DNA from: Bacillota bacterium
GTDB lineage: Bacteria; Bacillota; Clostridia; Peptostreptococcales; Anaerovoracaceae
Length of the DNA stretch: 8,705 nucleotides
Assembly: GCA_017537495.1 (NCBI GenBank)
Contig: JAFYKS010000279.1
Span: 1-8,705 of the forward strand
Direction of reading: 5' to 3'
Part shown: positions 1-6,293 of the stretch, in pieces
How positions within the stretch are numbered: the first letter of the stretch is position 1
Layout: each line of letters opens with the position of its first letter
Notes under the pieces: generated by a model
What the model saw: only the letters and a program-made list of their open reading frames with translations
The model's database searches: none
What the model was told of the DNA's origin: nothing
Position numbers and translations under genes: made by a program

Positions 1-641
1 ACTTTGTTTACCGGCATGGTCTGAAGAACAATCTTTCCGGGACCTCTTACTACGGTATTAAAGATACCTTCGCCGCCGAAGAGAGCATTCTTTACGCCTG
101 GTACGGTGACAATTTCCATGGAGCAGGTTGCATCCATCATGGCCAGATAACCTGTATCCACGATGATGGACTGGGTAGCGGTCAGATTATATTCCACTGC
201 ATAACCATCGATTTCAACAAATGCAGTACCATGACCGGAAAGCTTCTGCATGATGAAACCTTCGCCGCCGAAGAGTCCGGAACCGAAACGTTTCTGGAAG
301 AAGACGGACAGGTCTACACCTTCCTGTGCAGCCAGGAAAGAACTTTTTTGAACGATAATATCTTTGCCTGGTGCAATTTCAACAGCTCGGATGGAGCCCG
401 GGAAGGAAGACGCAAACGCAATCTGTCCCATGCCTCCCTGAGCGGTATAACGGTTCAGGAAGAGGGAATCACCGGAAAACATACGTCCGAACATTTTGCC
501 AAGACCGCCCCCACTGGTCGTCTCCATCTTCATGTTCGGTGACATCCAGCTCATGGCACCACCTTCTGTAATCAGGGTTTCACCCGGTTCTACATCGCAG
601 ATTACTGCAGGTAACGGTTCTCCTACTATTCTGTATTTCAT
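1..641 (-). CDS. AIM24/TIGR00266-family protein, C-terminus cut by window edge
   Basis: Reading the minus strand from the ATG at 641-639 gives 213 residues with no stop before the window edge, so the 3' end is missing. The protein starts MKYRIVGEPLPAVICDVEPG and carries the pattern of the AIM24 (TIGR00266) family: an early EGGAMSWM segment at about 26-33, a glycine-rich stretch at 44-52, and two copies of LFGGEG at 123-128 and 187-192, each followed by a G-x-G turn. The family forms a compact beta-rich fold and its bacterial role is not established; the name comes from a yeast mitochondrial protein. There is no signal peptide or membrane segment. An AAAGGA-type ribosome binding site lies just upstream of the ATG. 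It is transcribed divergently from pyk. Family membership is confident; function is unknown. Confidence 0.85.
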   Translation of the reverse strand, partial: MKYRIVGEPLPAVICDVEPGETLITEGGAMSWMSPNMKMETTSGGGLGKMFGRMFSGDSLFLNRYTAQGGMGQIAFASSFPGSIRAVEIAPGKDIIVQKSSFLAAQEGVDLSVFFQKRFGSGLFGGEGFIMQKLSGHGTAFVEIDGYAVEYNLTATQSIIVDTGYLAMMDATCSMEIVTVPGVKNALFGGEGIFNTVVRGPGKIVLQTMPVNK

Positions 642-695
642 AATCTCAATCCTTTCTTTCTCTTCAAATAATACATTAACGGTTTAATTGAGTGA

Positions 696-724
696 ATTAT
701 AACATGACGCTCTGTGAAAAACAA
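696..724 (-). promoter_or_regulatory. Sigma-A-type promoter for the AIM24-family gene
   Basis: On the minus strand a -35-like TTGTTT (724-719) is followed after exactly 17 bases by TATAAT (701-696). A TG one base upstream of the -10 hexamer makes it an extended -10. It lies about 55 bases upstream of the start codon, in the right orientation. The assignment rests on consensus match only. Confidence 0.65.
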
Positions 725-758
725 GTATGTTAAATCTGCGTAAAGAGGAGAAAAAAAC

Positions 759-787
759 TTGCGGCGAAGGAAAACCATGGGTATAAT
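759..787 (+). promoter_or_regulatory. Sigma-A-type promoter for pyk
   Basis: TTGCGG (759-764) and a perfect TATAAT (782-787) are separated by 17 bases, placing a start site near 794, about 55 bases upstream of the pyk ATG. The -35 is a partial match. This promoter and the divergent one for the AIM24-family gene have -35 elements about 35 bases apart, so the two could share a regulator, but I see no clear operator palindrome. Confidence 0.6.
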
Positions 788-847
788 AACAACGTAAAGA
801 AAAGAGAGATTTTGAAAAGCGCAGGAAGCGCAGAAAGGAAGAAAACT

Positions 848-2269
848 ATGAAAAGAACCAAGATTGTATGTACACTGGGACCTGCATCTGCAGACGCAGA
901 TGTGATGCGCCGCATGCTTCTGGCAGGCATGGATGTGGCGAGAGTAAACTTCTCTCACGGAAGCCATGAGGGCCATGGAAAGACGATTGACAACTTCAGA
1001 GCGGTTCGTGACGGACTGGGCAAGGCAGCGGCAATCATGCTGGACACCAAGGGCCCTGAAATCCGTACCGGAAACTTCGCAGAAGGAAAGGTACAGCTGG
1101 AAGCTGGACAGACATTTACACTGACTGTACGCGATATGGAGGGTGATAATTCCATCTGCTCCATTACATATAAAAATCTGCCGGCAGAACTGAAGGCCGG
1201 CGACAGCGTGCTGATTGACGACGGCAAAATCCGCATGACTGTAAAAGAAACCACAGAAACAGACATTATCTGTCTGGTTCACAACGGCGGTGCCGTAAGC
1301 AATCGCAAAGGTATCAATGTGCCGAATGTACGTCTGAACATGGGGTATCTGAGTCCGGTGGACAAAGCAGATATTTTGTACGGTATCGAAAAGGATGTGG
1401 ATTATATTGCTGCATCCTTCATCCGTAAGGCGCAGGATGTGATTGACCTGCGTGATTTCCTTGATTCCAACGGCGGTGAAAAAATCAAGATTATCAGCAA
1501 AATCGAAAATATGGAAGGTATCGACAATTTCGAAGAAATTCTGGATTTGTCCGACGGTATCATGGTTGCCCGCGGTGACATGGGTGTAGAAGTTGATTTT
1601 GAACGTCTGCCTGGTATTCAGAAGCGTTTTATCAAGCGCTGCCAGCAGAGTGGTAAAATCTGTATTACTGCTACACAGATGCTGGAATCCATGATTTCCA
1701 GCCCGGTTCCTACCAGAGCGGAAATTACCGACGTGGCAAATGCTGTATTCGACGGTACCTCTGCAGTGATGCTTTCCGGAGAAAGTGCAATGGGCGCATA
1801 CCCTGTGGAAGCAGTAGAAGCCATGGCGAAAATTGCACATCAGGCTGAGCAGGATGATCCACGTTTCGTACCGGGAACTTCTAATATATGGCATGAAATG
1901 GATGCATCTGATATCACTAATGCAGTAGGGCATGCAGCCTGCACCCTGGCTAAGGATATCCGGGCAGAAGCGATTATGGCAATGACAAGCTCCGGCTATA
2001 CCGCTAGACGTATGAGTAAGTTCCGTCCATCCACCAGAATCATCGCGCCGACTCCATATGAGAAGACCTTCCATCAGCTGTCCATGGTATGGGGCGTAGA
2101 ACCGCTTCTCGTGGATAATCTTCAGAATGTAGATGTTCTGATTTACTGCTGTCTGGAAGCTGCCAGAAAGCAGAAAATGCTGGCACCTGGAGATAAGGTT
2201 ATTCTCAGTGCCGGTGTTCCTCTGGATGTACCGGGAAATACCAATATGATCCGCGTGGAAATGGTATAA
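848..2269 (+). CDS. pyk: Pyruvate kinase
   Basis: Catalyses the last step of glycolysis, phosphoenolpyruvate plus ADP to pyruvate plus ATP, in the cytosol. The 473-residue product begins MKRTKIVCTLGPA, the usual family start, behind an AAAGGAAG ribosome binding site; an in-frame TTG at 812 would add 12 unconserved residues and is rejected. The TIM-barrel A domain carries NFSHG (34-38), the active-site signature IKIISKIEN with catalytic Lys218 and metal ligand Glu220, ARGDMG with Asp244, and ATQMLESM (275-282). The B domain is roughly residues 71-168 and the allosteric C domain runs from about 345 to the end. DTKGPEIRT (66-74) has the Thr, Lys, Glu and Thr found in potassium-dependent enzymes. 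There is no extra C-terminal PEP-utiliser domain as in Bacillus. C-domain TSSGYTAR is consistent with effector binding, but the effector cannot be read. It is monocistronic, with its own promoter and terminator. Confidence 0.98.
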   Translation: MKRTKIVCTLGPASADADVMRRMLLAGMDVARVNFSHGSHEGHGKTIDNFRAVRDGLGKAAAIMLDTKGPEIRTGNFAEGKVQLEAGQTFTLTVRDMEGDNSICSITYKNLPAELKAGDSVLIDDGKIRMTVKETTETDIICLVHNGGAVSNRKGINVPNVRLNMGYLSPVDKADILYGIEKDVDYIAASFIRKAQDVIDLRDFLDSNGGEKIKIISKIENMEGIDNFEEILDLSDGIMVARGDMGVEVDFERLPGIQKRFIKRCQQSGKICITATQMLESMISSPVPTRAEITDVANAVFDGTSAVMLSGESAMGAYPVEAVEAMAKIAHQAEQDDPRFVPGTSNIWHEMDASDITNAVGHAACTLAKDIRAEAIMAMTSSGYTARRMSKFRPSTRIIAPTPYEKTFHQLSMVWGVEPLLVDNLQNVDVLIYCCLEAARKQKMLAPGDKVILSAGVPLDVPGNTNMIRVEMV

Positions 2270-2287
2270 TATCTGATAAGAACAGAA

Positions 2288-2318
2288 CAGGGTGCTCATT
2301 AGAGCACCCTGATTTTTT
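2288..2318 (+). terminator. Intrinsic terminator of pyk
   Basis: A perfect 10-bp stem, CAGGGTGCTC (2288-2297) against GAGCACCCTG (2302-2311), closes an ATTA loop and is followed by A and six T. It lies 18 bases after the pyk stop. Pyk and the ATP-grasp gene converge here. On the minus strand the stem is followed only by a broken T-rich stretch, so it may end the opposite transcript as well but less efficiently. Confidence 0.93.
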
Positions 2319-2337
2319 ATTATTATCGATATTTTAC

Positions 2338-3594
2338 TTAATCCAGGAATTCTTCTACAAGATACCGCATGCCTTTTCCGGCTTCTACGAAAGGAAGCTG
2401 AATAATGGAGTGGCTTGGTTCGGAGTTGCCCTCTACCAGACAGGCTCCCTGTGGGGTAATCGCAACGTCCCAGCCTACCATGCCTGCACCGGTGGCTTTG
2501 CCGTTTTCATCAATTCTTACAGCAAGCTTCAGTGCAGCTTTTTCTGTAACTTCCAGCACCTTATCCCAGTTAGGAAGCTGGAATCCCAGAATTTCCAGTC
2601 CGGAGACTGGGTGAGTCTGGTAATGGTTACCGTCCAGGTCGATGGCATCCATAATGGTGATGCCTGTCTTTGTATCTACAGAAGCAATGATGCCGCCTGC
2701 ATGGAAGTTGTCAACCAGTTCGCCGCGGCCCATTCTGAACCCTGCATAAACATGGTGGCATTTCCGGTTTTCGCCGGTGCCGTCCACAATTGTAAGAACA
2801 CGCACAGTGTTTACGGAACTGTCATTGAAGGCTGCAATGGCAGGATGCTGAACGATACACTCTTCGCAGATCATCTTCTTCATTCCCATCAGTTCGTCAT
2901 AGACCGCCTTGAGATTTTCATACTCGCTGAAGCGGATGCGGATGATACCTTTTCCCTGTGTGGAAGAAAGCGGTTTGCAGATCAGCTGATCCAGGTCCTT
3001 GACCAGGGTGCTGAATTCTTCAAAAGTGATATCTCTGTTTATGAACCATACGCGGTTGAACTGTTTGCTGAATTTCTTTGCAAAACGTCCTTTCTGAAGC
3101 AGGGTACGGATCGCTGCAGGGTCCGGATTGTATTTGAAAGACAGTGTTTCGAATACGCCCAGAGTGAAGAACTCTTTCTGCTCTTCCGGAGTTTTTTCGT
3201 AGAGGCGGAAACGGTAATAGTCTTTATAGGAACTTCCGCAGGACTGACGCGCTTCCTTCATTTTTTCTTCTGCTGCCAGACGGCTCCAGCCGGTTGCTTT
3301 CATTACTTCTTCTACTGCATGTTCAGCCTCAGCCTGTTTCCGTTCCTGATTGGCAGCGGCATTTTTCTGTACCTGCTGCATCTGTGCTTCGGTTCTGGAC
3401 CAGAGACGTTTTTTCGCATAGTAGCGGTAGGAAATGCCTTCTTTATTGGCTTTTTTCATAGCCGCAATGGTTTCTTCCCGCGTCCAGCCGGAGGCTTCGC
3501 ATACATAATCAATATATTCGTTTCTTTTTTTATACTTTCGAATCACACGGGCAGGGAATCCGGCCATGTACTTCAGTTTTTCCAAAATTGCCAT
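2338..3594 (-). CDS. ATP-grasp protein, sugar-transfer-associated type, with duplicated N-terminal module
   Basis: A 418-residue cytosolic protein with no signal peptide or membrane segment. Residues from about 205 to the end match the sugar-transfer-associated ATP-grasp family (ATPgrasp_ST): KPLSSTQGKGI (207-217), a QHPAIAAFNDSSVNTVRV block (249-266), the R-x-G and VDNFHAGGI segment (287-302), a D-x-x-TG motif (307-311), HPVSG (328-332), GWDVAIT (374-380) and EGNSEPSH (388-395), where Asp376, Glu388 and Asn390 are likely nucleotide or metal ligands. ATP-grasp enzymes typically join a carboxylate to an amine or other nucleophile through an acyl phosphate; the substrate here is unknown. The first 135 residues hold two copies of a module at about 31-65 and 97-132. 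An AAAGGAGA ribosome binding site (3608-3601) fixes the start. It lies downstream of spoVG on the same strand, 73 bases apart with a hairpin between. No separate promoter is evident. Confidence 0.82.
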   Translation of the reverse strand: MAILEKLKYMAGFPARVIRKYKKRNEYIDYVCEASGWTREETIAAMKKANKEGISYRYYAKKRLWSRTEAQMQQVQKNAAANQERKQAEAEHAVEEVMKATGWSRLAAEEKMKEARQSCGSSYKDYYRFRLYEKTPEEQKEFFTLGVFETLSFKYNPDPAAIRTLLQKGRFAKKFSKQFNRVWFINRDITFEEFSTLVKDLDQLICKPLSSTQGKGIIRIRFSEYENLKAVYDELMGMKKMICEECIVQHPAIAAFNDSSVNTVRVLTIVDGTGENRKCHHVYAGFRMGRGELVDNFHAGGIIASVDTKTGITIMDAIDLDGNHYQTHPVSGLEILGFQLPNWDKVLEVTEKAALKLAVRIDENGKATGAGMVGWDVAITPQGACLVEGNSEPSHSIIQLPFVEAGKGMRYLVEEFLD

Positions 3595-3626
3595 TGAAAT
3601 TCTCCTTTCAGGTCAGGCTGTCTGAT

Positions 3627-3656
3627 GATAAAAGAGCTGCCGCACAGGACAGCTCT
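3627..3656 (-). terminator. Probable terminator or attenuator after spoVG
   Basis: On the minus strand AGAGCTG (3656-3650) pairs with CAGCTCT (3639-3633), with possible CC/GG extension above a bulge, and is followed by TTTTAT. It starts 11 bases after the spoVG stop. The T-run is short, so partial readthrough into the ATP-grasp gene is plausible; no good promoter is seen between this hairpin and that gene. Confidence 0.6.
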
Positions 3657-3667
3657 CAGTCATTCGT

Positions 3668-3949
3668 CTATGCTTCCGATGCAGCTTCGCCGCTGTTCAG
3701 AAGCCTGTCATATTCTGCAAAGATTGCATTTTTTATTTTATTTCTGGTTTCAGAAAGCAGCGGATGAGCAATATCACGGAAGTTTCCTTCTCCTATTTTA
3801 TGGCTTGGCATGGCAACAAAGAGACCGTTCTGACCTTCGATAATCTTAACGTCGTGTACGACGAACTCATCATCAAAGGTAATGGATACGATGGCTTTCA
3901 TTTTGCCTTCGTCAGTTACTTTTCGAATTCTTACATCAGTAATTTCCAT
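3668..3949 (-). CDS. spoVG: Septation/regulatory protein SpoVG
   Basis: A 93-residue nucleic-acid-binding regulator, close to the roughly 97 residues of the Bacillus protein. The sequence starts [11 protein letters not shown] and contains the hallmark blocks [18 protein letters not shown] (32-49) and FRDIAHP (57-63), followed by an amphipathic helix. In Bacillus SpoVG affects septation and sporulation; in Staphylococcus and Listeria relatives it binds DNA or RNA and influences virulence and cell-wall genes. After MPS the sequence reads HK where some homologues have KR, a mild change in a basic patch. The start follows a GGAAAGGGTGG ribosome binding site. It is divergent from murC, whereas in Bacillus it lies upstream of and co-directional with glmU. 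Its presence does not prove sporulation, because non-sporulating Bacillota keep it. Confidence 0.96.
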   Translation of the reverse strand: MEITDVRIRKVTDEGKMKAIVSITFDDEFVVHDVKIIEGQNGLFVAMPSHKIGEGNFRDIAHPLLSETRNKIKNAIFAEYDRLLNSGEAASEA

Positions 3950-3989
3950 AAACTATCCACCCTTTCCAAAATTATAATAAGACATCTTA

Positions 3990-4018
3990 ATTATAGCTCA
4001 AAATCCGCAGATTTTCAA
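3990..4018 (-). promoter_or_regulatory. Strong sigma-A-type promoter for spoVG
   Basis: On the minus strand TTGAAA (4018-4013) and a perfect TATAAT (3995-3990) are separated by exactly 17 bases. The start codon lies about 40 bases downstream of the -10. A second TATAAT sits at 3977-3972 without a well-spaced -35. The Bacillus gene is driven by sigma-H, whereas this looks like a vegetative promoter. Confidence 0.75.
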
Positions 4019-4078
4019 GGTGATTATGGCGAGAGAGAACTGTATGAAAAAAAGAGTCACTTTTCCCGGGTTTGGGGT

Positions 4079-4106
4079 TTGATTTCGGGGAAAGATATGT
4101 TACAAT
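4079..4106 (+). promoter_or_regulatory. Promoter for the murC-led operon
   Basis: TTGATT (4079-4084) and TACAAT (4101-4106) are 16 bases apart; shifting the -35 by one base to TTTGAT gives 17. A start near 4113 leaves a leader of about 54 bases before murC. A TTTCCC/GGGAAA inverted repeat (4062-4067 and 4088-4093) brackets the -35 and might be an operator, which is a weak inference. Confidence 0.6.
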
Positions 4107-4120
4107 GTTAATAGAGTACG

Positions 4121-4136
4121 TCTGCCCTAAGGCAGA
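4121..4136 (+). other. Hairpin in the murC leader
   Basis: TCTGCC (4121-4126) pairs perfectly with GGCAGA (4131-4136) around a CTAA loop, within the predicted 5' untranslated leader and about 14 bases before the GGGAGG ribosome binding site. A second GGCAG at 4138-4142 could compete for the same 5' arm. There is no T-run, so it is not a terminator. It may stabilise the mRNA 5' end or be incidental. Confidence 0.5.
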
Positions 4137-4166
4137 TGGCAGTCTAAACGGGAGGTAAACGAAAAG

Positions 4167-5543
4167 ATGATCAGCTTATCTGAGTTTCATAATATACACT
4201 GTATCGGAATTGGCGGAATCGGCCTTTCTGCAATTGCAGAAATTCTCTTATCCAGAGGGTACAAGGTTACCGGTTCTGACATGAAGGAATCCGACATCAC
4301 ATCCCACCTGGCACAGAAGGGTGCTAGAATCTTCCTGGATCACAGAGCGGAAAATGTGGAAACTGCCGACCTGGTGGTTTATTCTGCTGCCGTAGGTCAG
4401 GATAATCCTGAACTGGTACGTGCTGCTGAGCGTGGCATTCCTGCTGTAACAAGAGCTGAAATCCTGGGTGTACTGATGGATGAATACGAAAACAGCATTG
4501 CTGTTTCCGGTACCCACGGAAAGACTACAACTACATCCATGGTTTCTCTGATTCTGGACCGTGCCAAGATGGAACCGACCATTCTGGTCGGCGGCAATCT
4601 GGCTGAAATCGGAGGCAATGCGAAAGTAGGAAACAGCGGATATTTCGTAACGGAAGCATGTGAGTATATGGACAGCTTCTTGAGCCTGCGTCCGAAGATT
4701 GAGATTATCCTGAATATCGACTCCGATCACCTGGACTATTTCAAGGACATCGACCATATTGTAAGCTCCTTTGACCGGTTTGCAAACCTGGTACCGGAAG
4801 CCGGCACTATTATTGCGTATGAAGCAAATCCGTTTGTAAACAAAGTTATTCAGGGCCACAGCAATGTAATTACTTTCGGGCTGAATGAAAACTGCACTTA
4901 CCATGCACAGAACATCCTGTTCGATGAAAACGGCATGCCGTCCTTTGAAGTTCTCAGAGACGGAACCGTTCTCAGCAGAGTGCAGCTGTCCCTGCCTGGA
5001 GAACATAATATTCTTAATGCACTGGCAGCTTACGCATGCTGCCACAATCTGGGTGTGGAACCTGAGATTATCTCTGAAACTCTGCACAGCTTCCGCGGCA
5101 CACAGCGCCGTTTTGATATTGTGGGAACTACTGCAGGCGGTGTGAAAATCGTGGATGACTACGCACATCATCCTACTGAAATCAGAGCTACTCTGAGCGC
5201 ATCAAAGAATGTACCGCACAACCGTCTGTGGACAATCTTCCAGCCTCATACCTATACCAGAACCCTGGCTCTGTTCGATGATTTCGCAGAAGCTTTCGAA
5301 AAGACAGATGTGCTGATTCTGGCGGAAATCTATGCGGCCAGAGAAAAGAATATCTATAAGATTTCTTCTGCACAGCTGGCTGAAAAAATCCGTCAGATTC
5401 ATCCGGAAAAGGAAGTTCTCTTCATGCCGGACTTTGCAGATATTGCATCTTTTGTTTCTCAGCATGCATGCCGCGGAGACATGGTTATTACCATGGGTGC
5501 CGGTGACATCTACAAAGTAGGGGAAATGATTCTGGAGGCATAA
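4167..5543 (+). CDS. murC: UDP-N-acetylmuramate--L-alanine ligase
   Basis: Adds L-alanine to UDP-MurNAc using ATP, the first step of peptide-stem assembly in the cytosol. The 458-residue length is normal. The N-terminal Rossmann-type domain begins with GIGGIGLSAIAE (14-25), which binds the UDP-sugar. The central Mur ligase domain has the P-loop SGTHGKTTTTS (114-124), ACEYMDSF (164-171) and the NIDSDHLDYF block (183-192). PGEHNILNALAA (277-288) ends the central domain. The C-terminal domain has DDYAHHPTEI (330-339), FQPHTYTRT (358-366) and a closing MGAGDIYKVG (443-452). The alanine-type motifs separate it from MurD, MurE and MurF. A GGGAGGT ribosome binding site lies at 4150-4156. It is the first gene of the plus-strand run and its last codons contain the ribosome binding site of the next gene, two bases away, implying translational coupling. 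Confidence 0.98.
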   Translation: MISLSEFHNIHCIGIGGIGLSAIAEILLSRGYKVTGSDMKESDITSHLAQKGARIFLDHRAENVETADLVVYSAAVGQDNPELVRAAERGIPAVTRAEILGVLMDEYENSIAVSGTHGKTTTTSMVSLILDRAKMEPTILVGGNLAEIGGNAKVGNSGYFVTEACEYMDSFLSLRPKIEIILNIDSDHLDYFKDIDHIVSSFDRFANLVPEAGTIIAYEANPFVNKVIQGHSNVITFGLNENCTYHAQNILFDENGMPSFEVLRDGTVLSRVQLSLPGEHNILNALAAYACCHNLGVEPEIISETLHSFRGTQRRFDIVGTTAGGVKIVDDYAHHPTEIRATLSASKNVPHNRLWTIFQPHTYTRTLALFDDFAEAFEKTDVLILAEIYAAREKNIYKISSAQLAEKIRQIHPEKEVLFMPDFADIASFVSQHACRGDMVITMGAGDIYKVGEMILEA

Positions 5544-5545
5544 AT

Positions 5546-6253
5546 ATGGAATCTGAAGCATTAAAGAAATATAAGGAAAAAGAAGCGCAGCGGATGGAAA
5601 TTAATATGAAGCACCTGGAAAACGGTGTGGAATTTGTGGATCTGTATGCTGCATATATTGATGAAGAAGTGCAGATTGGTGCAGGAACGGTTATCGGTCC
5701 CTGCGTTACGCTGAAAGGAAAGACTGTTATCGGTCAGAACTGCGTCATTGGTCAGAACACCCGTATTGAGGATTCTGTTCTGGGTGACGGGGTAGACGTA
5801 CAGTCCAGCGTCATTCTGCAGAGCAGTGTGGGCGCGGAAACCACAGTAGGTCCGTTTGCTTATCTGCGTCCGAAGTCAAATGTGGGCGCACACTGCAAAA
5901 TCGGAGATTTTGTCGAGGTGAAAAATTCAAACTTCGGCGATGGCTCCAAGGCATCTCATCTGACCTATATCGGAGACTCTGATGTGGGCCAGAACGTAAA
6001 CCTAGGTTGCGGCGTAGTTTTCGTAAACTACGATGGAACGAATAAATTCAGATCAACCGTTGGTGACGGTGCGTTTATCGGATGCAACAGCAATCTGGTA
6101 TCGCCTGTAAACGTAGGTGACGGCGCATATGTAGCGGCCGGCAGCACGGTTACAGAAGACGTCGAAGGCGATGCTCTGTATATTGCCCGTGCCCGGGGCG
6201 TTAAAAAACAGGGATGGGTTTCTGCCAAGGGAATCCTGAAAAAGAAAAAATAA
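5546..6253 (+). CDS. Stand-alone GlmU acetyltransferase domain (glucosamine-1-phosphate N-acetyltransferase-like), no uridyltransferase domain
   Basis: A 235-residue left-handed beta-helix protein matching only the C-terminal half of GlmU, which acetylates glucosamine-1-phosphate with acetyl-CoA on the way to UDP-GlcNAc. Hexapeptide repeats run from about 38 to 205. Active-site residues align with E. coli GlmU at a constant offset of 225: Arg108 (333), Lys126 (351), catalytic base His138 in GSKASHLTY (363), Tyr141 (366), Asn152 (377), Lys167 in NYDGTNK (392) and Arg215 (440). The N-terminal nucleotidyltransferase half, with its GxGTRM signature, is absent: residue 1 falls in the inter-domain linker helix. 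Upstream lies intact murC in another frame, so this is not a frameshift. GGAGG at 5534-5538, inside murC, serves its ATG. It occupies the usual glmU slot before prs. UDP-GlcNAc formation would need a separate uridyltransferase elsewhere. Confidence 0.88.
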   Translation: MESEALKKYKEKEAQRMEINMKHLENGVEFVDLYAAYIDEEVQIGAGTVIGPCVTLKGKTVIGQNCVIGQNTRIEDSVLGDGVDVQSSVILQSSVGAETTVGPFAYLRPKSNVGAHCKIGDFVEVKNSNFGDGSKASHLTYIGDSDVGQNVNLGCGVVFVNYDGTNKFRSTVGDGAFIGCNSNLVSPVNVGDGAYVAAGSTVTEDVEGDALYIARARGVKKQGWVSAKGILKKKK

Positions 6254-6293
6254 GTAGTTGTAAAAAACAAAAGAAAGAAAGAGGTACGTAACA

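Noticed and set aside
812..847. Upstream in-frame TTG start for pyruvate kinase adding 12 residues.
   Set aside because: The extra residues are not part of the conserved family start, and the AAAGGAAG site fits the ATG at 848 better.
638..2299. A 553-codon open frame on the minus strand, antisense to pyruvate kinase.
   Set aside because: Its translation is rich in Cys, His and Phe with no coherent domain, and it lies exactly over a strongly conserved gene. Biased codon use in pyk leaves few stops in this antisense frame.
2410..3597. A 395-codon plus-strand open frame antisense to the ATP-grasp gene.
   Set aside because: The translation is Phe/Cys-rich with no motif, there is no ribosome binding site, and the opposite strand has clear family motifs and a strong Shine-Dalgarno sequence.
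4068..4090. G-rich runs near the murC promoter as a possible G-quadruplex.
   Set aside because: Only three G-runs of three or more lie close together, so an intramolecular four-tract quadruplex is not supported.
4248..5171. A 307-codon minus-strand open frame within murC.
   Set aside because: It is a shadow of the murC reading frame: its sequence has no recognisable domain, while murC shows every Mur ligase motif.
5546..5620. Possibility that the short GlmU arises from a frameshift splitting a full-length gene.
   Set aside because: The sequence immediately upstream is intact murC with a normal C-terminus, and no uridyltransferase motifs are present in any frame next to the start.
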